64,000 bases of DNA, from positions 1-64,000 of the forward strand of contig CAMILZ010000002.1 of the NCBI GenBank assembly GCA_946223075.1. The letters are read 5' to 3'. Numbering within the stretch: position 1 is the stretch's first letter; each line of letters starts with the position of its first letter. The stretch is from an uncultured Dermabacteraceae bacterium. Its GTDB lineage: Bacteria > Actinomycetota > Actinomycetes > Actinomycetales > Dermabacteraceae. Both the position numbers and the translations under genes were made by a program. The notes below the pieces were generated by a model. That model had not been told where the DNA came from and ran no database searches. It saw nothing but the letters and a program-made list of their open reading frames with translations. Of this stretch, positions 35,442 through 44,721 are shown one piece after another.

Positions 35442-35579
35442 GTGGAGCTCTCAGTGCGGCATCTCCACGATCGCAGGGTGATCTACGGCGCACCCTGAAA
35501 CGCCCCGCCGCGAGGGAGCCGCGACGAACCCATCGAGTCGTCGGCTAGGCTCGCTAGGATGAGCGGGAATGCCGCGTGG

Positions 35580-36656
<1,077 letters not shown>

Positions 36657-36964
36657 TGTGAGTGGTCCTTCGCGACCGTAAGGAGAAGAGGGCGGCGCGT
36701 GTGTGGACGTGCCGCCCTCACCGCGTGAAGTGGTGTGTTCCCGAGAGTGCAGTGGGCGCCCCTAAGCAAACCTGCACTATGTGTTCGGTAAAGGGGGGGG
36801 GCGAAAATTCAGGTGACGTGCAGTTTCGCGGAAGGGACTCCCAGGTAAGATTAATGGTGGTTGACGACGTTTCAACCGCCGGGCACGTTAGCTAACCCAG
36901 GTTCGCCAACAGCGCCCGGGATTCCTGTGAACCTGGTTCACTAGAGAAGAAAGTGGTCACTCCT
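36657..36964 (+). other. Intergenic region nrdF to GlsB-type gene
   Basis: About 300 bases. A GC hairpin just after nrdF (arms AGGGCGGC at 36689-36696 and GCCGCCCT at 36711-36718) is a possible terminator without a T-run. There is a run of nine G at 36793-36801. Two further inverted repeats precede the next gene: GGTTGA-CGACGTT-TCAACC (36860-36878) and AACCCAGGTTCG with GAACCTGGTT (36894-36939). These may be regulator sites for a stress gene, but I cannot name the regulator. Confidence 0.5.
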
Positions 36965-37249
36965 ATGTCTCTTATTTGGGCAATCATTTCGTGGATCATC
37001 ATCGGCGGCCTCATCGGCCTCATCGCTCGCGCAGTTATGCCGGGCAAGCAGTCGATGGGCCTGGGGATGACCATCATCCTCGGTGTCATCGGCGCAATCG
37101 TCGGTGGCCTCATCGGTGGTCTCTTCGGCGACGGCGGCTGGAGCTCGCTCCTTGATAACCCGTGGTCGCTGTGGACGATCCTCCTTTCGGTGATCGGTGC
37201 ACTCGTGGTCATGTTCGTGTACGGGCTGCTCACGAAGTCCGATAACTGA
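36965..37249 (+). CDS. GlsB/YeaQ/YmgE-family small membrane protein
   Basis: A 94-residue protein of the transglycosylase-associated (GlsB/YeaQ) family, stress-related in many bacteria but of unknown mechanism. Three helices: residues 2-22 (IIGGLIGLIARAVMPG motif), 30-52 (GVIGAIVGGLIGG, Gly zipper) and 67-88. ATG 36965 gives the usual family start; an in-frame GTG at 36953 is closer to a GAGAAG and would add four residues. Followed by a strong terminator. Confidence 0.88.
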   Translation: MSLIWAIISWIIIGGLIGLIARAVMPGKQSMGLGMTIILGVIGAIVGGLIGGLFGDGGWSSLLDNPWSLWTILLSVIGALVVMFVYGLLTKSDN

Positions 37250-37283
37250 TCGTGACGCATCAATAAGAACAAGCGCATAGCGC

Positions 37284-37323
37284 AATCGCCCGCCCCCGGT
37301 TTCGTCGGGGGCGGGCGATTTTT
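37284..37323 (+). terminator. Terminator after the GlsB-type gene
   Basis: A 14-bp stem AATCGCCCGCCCCC / GGGGGCGGGCGATT followed by TTTAT. Confidence 0.92.
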
Positions 37324-37480
37324 ATGCCTGGGTCGATGCCCGCGGCGGTAATCGTATCGTTCCAGCGCCACATCGTGCGCGGCTTCGCCACGACGGGCAT
37401 GGGCGGCCAGTAGACTTGGGGGTACGGTGGGGCGCCGGGGTTGCCCGGTGCCCCCGACTCGAGCATCAATGAGGAGCACC

Positions 37481-39916
37481 ATGAGTCACGAAACGATGTC
37501 CCAACAGTCAACGGCCGCCGAGGCCTCAGCTGATCGCCGCCTCGACCCGCGGCTTGCCGCGAAAGCGCGTGAGCTTGCCTCGCAGGGAACGGTGCTTCTT
37601 CGCAATGATGGCGTGCTGCCTCTTGCCCCCGAGAGCCGCGTCGCGCTCTTTGGGCGCACGGCGAAGGATTGGCTTGCCGTTGGCTACGGTTCGGGCGGTG
37701 ATGTGAACCCGCCGTACATCACGAACCTCACGGATGCGCTGCGCGAATCGGATGCCGTGACCGTGGACGAAGAGCTCGCCTCGGTCTACGACCGCTTCAG
37801 CGAGGAGCAGCCCGCGGATCCGGGCACGGTGTGGGGCAAGTGGCCCACGCACTATCCGGAGCTCGAGCTCGCGGATGAGCAGATTAGTGCCGCCGCTGAG
37901 CGCAACGACGTGGCGATCATCGTGATCGGCCGCGCGGCGGGGGAAGATCGCGATGCGGAGCTCGAGCCCGGTTCGTACTTCCTCACTGAGCAGGAAGAAT
38001 CTCTGATCGCGCGGGTCAGTGCCGCGTTTGATCGCACGGTCGCGGTGGTCGATGCGGGCAACGTCATGGATCTTTCGTGGGCCGAGCGCCACAGTATTTC
38101 CGCGCTCCTTCTTGCATGGGCCGGCGGCATGGAATCCGGTAACGCTCTGGCCGAGGTACTCACGGGCCTGCGCGAGCCCGGTGGCCGCCTGACCGCGTCG
38201 ATCGCTCGCCGCTACGAGGATGCTCCGAGCGCTCGCAACTTCGGCGATCCGGATGTCACGAACTACGCGGAGGACGTGTTCGTGGGCTACCGCTACTACG
38301 AAACGTTCGCGCCGGGCGCCGCCCAATTCCACTTCGGGGAGGGCCTCGGCTACACGTCGTTCTCGCTCAGTCTCGGGAATTTCGGTTCCGACGCCACCCG
38401 CGCCCACCTCGATGTCACGGCGAAGAACACGGGCGAGCGAGAGGGCAGCACGGTTGTGCAGGCCTACCTTGAAACCCCTGATGGAAAACTTTCCCAGCCG
38501 GCGCGTCGCCTCGCGGCCTTCGCCCGCACGGGCACCGTTGCTGCGGGCGAGAGCGCCACGATGCGCCTCGAGGTCGACCTTCGCGACTTTGCCTCCTACG
38601 ACGATTCGGGTGCAACGGGCCACCGGAGTGCCTACGTTCTTGAGCCCGGCACGTATCGCCTCCACGTTGGTCAGAGCGTGAAGGACACCGACGTTGCCGG
38701 TGAGATTGAAGTCGGCGAGTTTATTGTCGTGAAGCAGCTTGAAGAAGCCTCGTCGATCCAAAAGGGCTGCGGGTTCGATCGCATGATCCTCACGCGAAGC
38801 GATGATGGCGAGGCCATCGTCGGATACGAACCCGCCCCCGAGGAGCAGCGTGACCTGGTCCGCCGCATTCGTGAGCGGTTGCCCGAGGCGCTCCCCGAGC
38901 CGGAATTCGACAGCGAACTCTCGTTTGAGGACGTGCGCGCCGGCAAGGTGAGCCTCGAGGAGTTCGTGGCAACCGTCGGAACGGAGGATCTCATTGCCCT
39001 CGCCTACGGTGACACGACTATGGACAGCCCCCTTGGCGTGCGCGGCAATGCCGGTGCGCTCGGCGGCGTGACCGAGTCGCTGCGCGAGCGGGGTGTGGCG
39101 CCCGCGATCACGACCGATGGCCCCTCCGGTTTGCGTGTGTCCGCGTTCGCCTCGCTTCTGCCGTGCGGAACCGCGCTCGCTTCGACCTGGAACCCCGAGG
39201 GGGTGCGCGAGCTTGCCGCGCTCCACGCGGAGGAGATGCTCGCGAAGGGCTCCGACATCCTGCTCAGCCCCGGCATGAACATTCAGCGCGATCCGCTGTG
39301 CGGCCGAAACTTCGAGTATTTTTCGGAGGATCCGCTGCTCACGGGCCTCATGGGTACGGCGATCGTGAACGGTGTGCAGTCCAAGGGTGTCGCAGCCTGC
39401 CCGAAGCACTACGCGGCGAATAACCAGGAGCACAACCGCATCTTCTCCGATTCGCGCGTGAGCGAGCGTGCCCTGCGCGAGATTTACCTGCGCGGATTCC
39501 AGATCATGATCGAGAAATCGCGGCCGCAGACCATCATGACCTCGTACAACAAGATCAACGGGGTGTGGGGCCACTACAGCTACGACCTCGTCACGACGAT
39601 TCTGCGCGGCGAGTTCGGCTTCGACGGCCTCGTGATGACCGACTGGTGGATGCGCATGGTCGAGGATCCGAATTTCCCGGCGCTTCGCGATAGCGCCTAC
39701 CGCGTGCGCGGTGGCATCGACGTGCTCATGCCCGGCAGCAAGGAGCATGGTGGCAACGAATGCGACACCGGGGTGCGGGATTCGCTCGGGTCCGACGCTG
39801 GCCTCACCCTCGGCGAGCTTCAGCGCACGGCGCTGCACGTGCTGCGGTTCGTCCTCGAGGCCAACCCGCAGGGCCATGCGACGAGCGCCGAAAAAGGTCG
39901 CCGCAACCTTATGTAG
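37481..39916 (+). CDS. Beta-glucosidase-like enzyme (GH3, permuted domain order)
   Basis: An 811-residue glycosidase. Domain order is reversed from the common GH3 plan. The C-domain-like part (LASQGTVLLRNDGVLPL; YRYYETFAPG) comes first, then a fibronectin type III-like segment (residues ~310-400), and the TIM barrel is last with KHYAANNQEHNR and the nucleophile Asp in GLVMTDWW. Permuted GH3 beta-glucosidases of this kind are known. No signal peptide, so it acts inside the cell. AGGAG precedes ATG 37481. Dispersed 12-mer at 38969-38980 encodes A-T-V-G. Confidence 0.93.
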   Translation: MSHETMSQQSTAAEASADRRLDPRLAAKARELASQGTVLLRNDGVLPLAPESRVALFGRTAKDWLAVGYGSGGDVNPPYITNLTDALRESDAVTVDEELASVYDRFSEEQPADPGTVWGKWPTHYPELELADEQISAAAERNDVAIIVIGRAAGEDRDAELEPGSYFLTEQEESLIARVSAAFDRTVAVVDAGNVMDLSWAERHSISALLLAWAGGMESGNALAEVLTGLREPGGRLTASIARRYEDAPSARNFGDPDVTNYAEDVFVGYRYYETFAPGAAQFHFGEGLGYTSFSLSLGNFGSDATRAHLDVTAKNTGEREGSTVVQAYLETPDGKLSQPARRLAAFARTGTVAAGESATMRLEVDLRDFASYDDSGATGHRSAYVLEPGTYRLHVGQSVKDTDVAGEIEVGEFIVVKQLEEASSIQKGCGFDRMILTRSDDGEAIVGYEPAPEEQRDLVRRIRERLPEALPEPEFDSELSFEDVRAGKVSLEEFVATVGTEDLIALAYGDTTMDSPLGVRGNAGALGGVTESLRERGVAPAITTDGPSGLRVSAFASLLPCGTALASTWNPEGVRELAALHAEEMLAKGSDILLSPGMNIQRDPLCGRNFEYFSEDPLLTGLMGTAIVNGVQSKGVAACPKHYAANNQEHNRIFSDSRVSERALREIYLRGFQIMIEKSRPQTIMTSYNKINGVWGHYSYDLVTTILRGEFGFDGLVMTDWWMRMVEDPNFPALRDSAYRVRGGIDVLMPGSKEHGGNECDTGVRDSLGSDAGLTLGELQRTALHVLRFVLEANPQGHATSAEKGRRNLM

Positions 39917-40078
39917 GCGCCGCGTTGTCGTCGTCGCATAGGAGCGTCGCTCTCGAACGAGAGGAAAGGCGCCAAGCGGGGCTTTCGGACGCTGCAATCG
40001 TGAAAGCGAAAGGCCCGCAGGATGATCTCGACTCTCTCGTGGAGTGGACCGCGCACCACGCCTCATTAGAGGACTGAC

Positions 40079-40285
40079 CCGCGTGAAATCTGCCTTGCGA
40101 AGCTCGACAAGGCTCGACCGGTTCTTGTGCTGACGCGAGAGGCCGTGCGGAGCGCGATGACCAAGGTAACGGTTGCCCCCGTAACCTCGACGCGAGGCCG
40201 CTCGAGAGCTAGGGACCGGTTGTCGTTCGTCAACGTTACTCTCCATGAAAATTCCGGGGCTAAGACGTCATTCAGGTGCCTATAG
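40079..40285 (+). pseudogene. Remnant of a MazF/PemK-type toxin gene
   Basis: The frame starting at 40079 reads REICLAKLDKARPVLVLT then REAVRSAMTKVTVAPVTST, the N-terminal sequence of actinobacterial MazF-type toxins. The open frame has a stop upstream at 40067 and no start codon before the conserved part. After the TST motif it loses similarity and stops at 40283, at about half normal length. The frame just upstream ends with a helical, charged C-terminus (QDDLDSLVEWTAHHA, stop 40075-40077) that may be the remains of the antitoxin. Homology is from memory of the family. Confidence 0.62.
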
Positions 40286-40319
40286 AGGCCGGATTTTTAA
40301 AGAGAGGCCATTGGCGACG

Positions 40320-41342
40320 TTAAAGCTCGACGGTTGCGACGGTCTCCCGCTCAAGCAGAGAAACATCGAGTGGGGCGTCGGGGGAGGAGCTCTCGCGTGC
40401 TTCAGAGCCGTTGATTGCGCTAAGGAGTCGTGAAACTGCGATCTTTGCCTTGTGCTCAACATTTTGGCCGATGGTCGTGAGCGCCGGCGTTGCCATGAGT
40501 GAAATGTCGAAGCCGTCGAAGCCCACGACTGAAAGATCGCGCGGGACCGCAACACCTACACGGGCGAGGCCGCTCATGAGACCAACGGCGAGATCATCAG
40601 CTGAGCAAAATACTGCCGACGGGCGCGGATCCAGTGCAGCGAACTTAGGGGCGAGTTCGATGCCTGTATGCGCATTGGTATCGGAAATTTCGAGAGGGAT
40701 TTTCGGCTCGGTTAAGCCATGGTCGAGGTAGGCGTCTGCAAAGCCACGGAAGCGTTCGTCTACCACGCCTTTGTGGCCACGAATCGGCCCCAAAAAGCAC
40801 ACGTGATCGCGGTGCCCGTGAGCGATGAGGTGTTCAGCCGCGAGGCGACCTCCGCCGTAGTCATCGGTGCGAACGGAGAGGACTCCTGGGCGTTCAATGT
40901 AGCTATCGACAAAGAGCAGCGGGATGTCATCGCCCGCGTGCAGGGCTTCAAGTTCGTGGGCGAGGGTATTGAGAACGATGCCGCCATCGACTCGCCATGA
41001 CCTCAAGCTCGCGATAGTGGTGCCAATGTTGCTCGCAGCGATGAGCATCGCGCTATATCCATGCTTTTGGAGCTCAGCGGTGATATGCCCGACCATCCGC
41101 GAATCGTGTGCGCCGCGCAGAATCGGTCCGTTTCCGGCGACCACAATGGCGACGATACGGGAGTTTTTTGCGGAAAGCGCCCGAGCTGAGGCGTTCACGA
41201 CGTACCCGGTTTCGGCGACGGCGTCGCGGACTCGCCGCGCTGTTTTTTCGGAAACTTTCCCGGACTTTCCGGTGAGGACGTTCGAGACGGTCATGGTGCT
41301 CACGCCGGCCTTAGCGGCGACGTCCGCGAGCGTGACAGACAT
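40320..41342 (-). CDS. LacI-family repressor of the GH31 locus
   Basis: A 340-residue LacI/GalR regulator. The helix-turn-helix LADVAAKAGVSTMTVSNVL is at residues 4-22, and the sensor domain follows. Start ATG ending 41342 with GGAAGG upstream; the frame is open further upstream but crosses the shared promoter. Divergent from the sugar-binding protein gene, with a palindromic operator between them. Confidence 0.94.
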   Translation of the reverse strand: MSVTLADVAAKAGVSTMTVSNVLTGKSGKVSEKTARRVRDAVAETGYVVNASARALSAKNSRIVAIVVAGNGPILRGAHDSRMVGHITAELQKHGYSAMLIAASNIGTTIASLRSWRVDGGIVLNTLAHELEALHAGDDIPLLFVDSYIERPGVLSVRTDDYGGGRLAAEHLIAHGHRDHVCFLGPIRGHKGVVDERFRGFADAYLDHGLTEPKIPLEISDTNAHTGIELAPKFAALDPRPSAVFCSADDLAVGLMSGLARVGVAVPRDLSVVGFDGFDISLMATPALTTIGQNVEHKAKIAVSRLLSAINGSEARESSSPDAPLDVSLLERETVATVEL

Positions 41343-41389
41343 GGGGGCCTTCCTTAGAGCAACTGGATGATTGTACGGGACTAAACGCC

Positions 41390-41442
41390 TTGACATCCTC
41401 CCTGTGGCGTACGTAACCTTACAGAAGAGTTTAGCGCTAAAC
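41390..41442 (+). promoter_or_regulatory. Promoter and operator of the second sugar operon
   Basis: -35 TTGACA at 41390-41395, a weak -10 TAACCT at 41414-41419 (18-base spacer), then the perfect 14-nt palindrome GTTTAGCGCTAAAC at 41429-41442 over the likely start site. A half-like ACTAAACG lies at 41380-41387. The palindrome has the central CG of LacI-family operators and differs in its arms from the one at 35395. Confidence 0.75.
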
Positions 41443-41489
41443 CGCACGGGTTGAGCGCGACGAGTTTTCAGCAAGGATGGTGAACTCTA

Positions 41490-42866
41490 ATGTTCAATCG
41501 CCGAACATTCATTTCCGGCACCGCGCTCGCCACCACGACGCTTGTGGCCCTCTCGGCGTGTGGCTCCAAGGGCCCTGAGAAGTTGACGGAAACCCCGAGT
41601 GGGCACCCCGTTCAAGGCGAAACCCTCAAATACGATCCGAACCACCTCGTGAACGACGGCGAGCCGATCACGCTCGAGTGGTGGCTGTGGGACGGCGACA
41701 CGATCTTCCAGAAGTTCGTTGATGAATACACGGCGATTCACAAGAACGTCGAGATCAAGATCGTGAAGCAGCCGTGGGAGGACTACTGGACGAAGCTTCC
41801 GCTTTCACTGAAGGACGGCGACAAGCCGGCAATCTTCAACATTCACAATAGCTACCACTCGAACATCTTCCCGTACCTCGAGCCGTACGACATTCCGGTC
41901 GAAGAACTTGCAGCCGACTACACCGGCGCGGAAGCACACGTGATCGACGGCAAGATCTACTACGTTGATTTCGGCATGATGACCGGCGTGATCTACTACA
42001 ACACCGATCACTGGAAGGAAGCGGGCCTTACGGATGCCGATATCCCCGAGACGTGGGATGAGTTTCGTGAGGTGGCCAAGAAGCTCGTCAAGAAGAACGG
42101 CGACACGATCGAGCGCGCAGGCTTCAACTTCAACAGCCAGTTCAACGCGTTTAGCCCGGGCCTGCCCTACCAGCGCGGTCAGAACCTCTTCGCCGATGAC
42201 CAGAAGACCCCGACCGTCGCGAGTGACACGATGATGGAGCTCATCGAACTCTTTACCTCGTTCTACGACGTGGATGGTGTGGGTTCGAAGGACTTCGGCA
42301 CGAGCTCAGGTGAATCGTTCGGTCAGCAGCAGTCGTCCATGATCTACTCCTGGACGCACCACGGCGGCCTTATGGCGGCGGACTTCCCGGACGTCAACTA
42401 CGACACCTTCCGCACCCCCGTGCACGTTTCGGGCGAAACCCCGTACGCGTTTGACCGCTACAACGGCGAATCGACCCTTGGCATCAACAAGGCGGCGGAT
42501 GAGAAGACCAAAGCCGTTGCCCAGGACTTCCTCAAGTTCTACCTGACTTCAAAGGAAGCACTGAAGGCCGTGTGCCTCAACTACCACGTGTTCCCGAGCT
42601 ATAAGCCGCTCGCTGAGGATCAGGAAGTTCTTGATGATCCGCAGCTGAGCTCGCTTGCCGATGGCATCGACCGTTACATCTGGCCAGGTGCAATGCCTGC
42701 CACGATCGAGGAGAACCTCAAGACGATGTGGGAGGACGTTCTGTACAACGGCGCCGATCCCGCGACCGCCATGGGTGCGGCACAAGAGGCGATCGAGAAG
42801 GATCTCGCCAATAGCGACTTCGAGGCCGTCGAAAACCTGTACGCGCACTACCAGCCTTCGAAGTAG
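41490..42866 (+). CDS. Sugar-binding lipoprotein of the second ABC importer
   Basis: A 458-residue family 1 binding protein. The signal is Tat-like (RRTFISG) with lipobox LSAC at residues ~21-24. VTLEWWLWDGD-type opening (ITLEWWLWDG), EIKIVKQPWEDYWTK and the AVAQDFLKFYLTSKEAL block are characteristic. AAGGA precedes the ATG. First gene of a four-gene operon with two permeases and GH31. Confidence 0.95.
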   Translation: MFNRRTFISGTALATTTLVALSACGSKGPEKLTETPSGHPVQGETLKYDPNHLVNDGEPITLEWWLWDGDTIFQKFVDEYTAIHKNVEIKIVKQPWEDYWTKLPLSLKDGDKPAIFNIHNSYHSNIFPYLEPYDIPVEELAADYTGAEAHVIDGKIYYVDFGMMTGVIYYNTDHWKEAGLTDADIPETWDEFREVAKKLVKKNGDTIERAGFNFNSQFNAFSPGLPYQRGQNLFADDQKTPTVASDTMMELIELFTSFYDVDGVGSKDFGTSSGESFGQQQSSMIYSWTHHGGLMAADFPDVNYDTFRTPVHVSGETPYAFDRYNGESTLGINKAADEKTKAVAQDFLKFYLTSKEALKAVCLNYHVFPSYKPLAEDQEVLDDPQLSSLADGIDRYIWPGAMPATIEENLKTMWEDVLYNGADPATAMGAAQEAIEKDLANSDFEAVENLYAHYQPSK

Positions 42867-42935
42867 TCACAACACGAACCTCGGGAGGTGCCCGGAGCGC
42901 CCGGGCACCTCCCTCTTGATCCCTTGAGGTAACAC

Positions 42936-43904
42936 ATGAGCACGCCAACTCTGACAGCGAAAAAGAAGGCGCGCGCGATCAGCTACAAAGGCGAGCGCGG
43001 AGTGCGAAACTCCGTCGTGATTGCGCTCATCGTCTTCAACCTGCTGCTCCTCGTGATCCCCGTGGGGATCGCTTTCGTGGGGAGCTTCCATAACTGGAAC
43101 CCGCTCAACGGAACGTTTGATCCGGTTGGGCTCGAGAATTACAAGCGAATGTTCCAGGATCCTCGCCTTGGAACATCTATTGTGAACACTCTGATTTTCT
43201 CCGCGGTCGCGATCACCGCCCGAGTGATTCTTGGTCTGGCACTCGCGATCGCGATCTTCACGAAGGTCACGCGCTTCAAGACCTTTTTCCGTGCACTGTT
43301 CTACATGCCCACGGTGACGCCACTTGTGGCAGTCGCATACGTCTGGAAGATCATGTACGACCCGCAGGTAGGGGCGATCAATACGTTCTTCGGCCTTGAC
43401 ATCAACTGGCTGTTTGACACGAAGTTCGCGCTTCCCGCGATCATGTTGATGACGATCTGGAAAGACTTCGGCTATGCGGTGATTCTGTTCCTCGCTGGGC
43501 TCTATTCGCTGCCGGAAGACGTCATGGAAGCGGCGGCCGTGGATGGTGCGAATCCATGGAAGCGGTTCTGGCATGTCACCCTTCCCCTCCTGCGCCCCAT
43601 GACGATCTTCGTCATCATTACCTCGCTGATTTCCTACCTTCAGGCGTTCATCCAGGTCATGGTGCTCACGAAGGGTGGTCCCGGAACCTCGACATACATC
43701 CTCTCGTATCTCATCTATGACGAGGCGTTCGTGAAGTACAACTTCGGCTATGCCTCGACCATCGCCTTCGGGCTTCTCGTGGTGACCGCATCACTCACCG
43801 CTCTATCCTTTGCCGTTTCGGGCATGAAGCTGAAGCCGCGCCGTCGCCAATCAACACCTGATGCCCCGGTCGCGACGCTCACGGAGGAGGCTCCCCATGC
43901 GTAA
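42936..43904 (+). CDS. ABC sugar transporter permease (MalF-like), second locus
   Basis: A 322-residue permease with six helices; the EAA loop is EAAAVDGANPWKRFWHVTLP near residue 200. It overlaps the start of the next permease by eight bases. Confidence 0.94.
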   Translation: MSTPTLTAKKKARAISYKGERGVRNSVVIALIVFNLLLLVIPVGIAFVGSFHNWNPLNGTFDPVGLENYKRMFQDPRLGTSIVNTLIFSAVAITARVILGLALAIAIFTKVTRFKTFFRALFYMPTVTPLVAVAYVWKIMYDPQVGAINTFFGLDINWLFDTKFALPAIMLMTIWKDFGYAVILFLAGLYSLPEDVMEAAAVDGANPWKRFWHVTLPLLRPMTIFVIITSLISYLQAFIQVMVLTKGGPGTSTYILSYLIYDEAFVKYNFGYASTIAFGLLVVTASLTALSFAVSGMKLKPRRRQSTPDAPVATLTEEAPHA

Positions 43905-44715
43905 GTTCAACGTCATTTTGCTCCACGTGGGCCTGATCGTTGTAGGCATCATTACGGTGTTCCCGTTCGTGTGGATGCTGCTCAGCGCGTTCAAACCGAA
44001 CAGTGAGATTCGCGCGCTCGATCAAACCTTGATTCCGCGTGAATGGACGTTCGAGAACTTCCTGAACATCCAGGACAAGTTCGATTTCATGCAGTTGTTC
44101 GCGAACTCCGTGATCCTTTCGGTGGTCATTACGGCGATCTGCATCTATACCAGCTGTATCGCTGGATTCGTCCTTGGAAAGTATTCGTTCCGCGGTCGTG
44201 GCGTGCTGTTCGGTTTCATCCTCTCCACGATGATGATTCCGTGGGCGGTAACGATCATTCCGCGCTACACGATGTTCTCTGCCGCGCAGCTCAAGGGGTC
44301 GTGGCTTTCGATCATCATCCCGGCGCTCTTCAGCGGATTTGGCATTTTCATGATGAAACAGACAATGGATTCGATCCCTGACTCGGTTCTTGAAGCGGCC
44401 AGAATTGACGGCGCCTCTGAGCTGTACATTTTTCACCGGATCGTGCTGCCCATGAGCGGGAACTCGATCAGTGCCTTCGCGATCTTCCAGTTCCTGTGGG
44501 TGTGGGAAGACTACCTGTGGCCCTACCTGATGATCGATGACGATAAGCTCCAGGTCCTCGCTGTAGGGTTGACGACGTTCAACGGGCGCTATGCGACCGA
44601 TTTTGGTGGCCTGTTTGCCGCCACGACCTTGTCGATTCTTCCTGTTCTTACCGTCTACCTCATTTTCCAACGTCGCTTTATTGCTGGCGCCGCGAGTGCG
44701 GCCGTGAAGGGATGA
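43897..44715 (+). CDS. ABC sugar transporter permease (MalG-like), second locus
   Basis: A 272-residue permease; EAA loop EAARIDGASELYIFHRIVLP near residue 168. The C-terminus RRFIAGAASAAVKG is typical of MalG-type permeases. Start ATG 43897 follows GGAGG within the upstream gene. As in the first locus, no ATPase gene is present. Confidence 0.94.
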   Translation: MRKFNVILLHVGLIVVGIITVFPFVWMLLSAFKPNSEIRALDQTLIPREWTFENFLNIQDKFDFMQLFANSVILSVVITAICIYTSCIAGFVLGKYSFRGRGVLFGFILSTMMIPWAVTIIPRYTMFSAAQLKGSWLSIIIPALFSGFGIFMMKQTMDSIPDSVLEAARIDGASELYIFHRIVLPMSGNSISAFAIFQFLWVWEDYLWPYLMIDDDKLQVLAVGLTTFNGRYATDFGGLFAATTLSILPVLTVYLIFQRRFIAGAASAAVKG

Positions 44716-44721
44716 TTTTCC

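Noticed and set aside
36793..36801. Run of nine G as a phase-variation switch
   Set aside because: It is more than 160 bases before the next start and not in a clear promoter spacer, so evidence is too thin.
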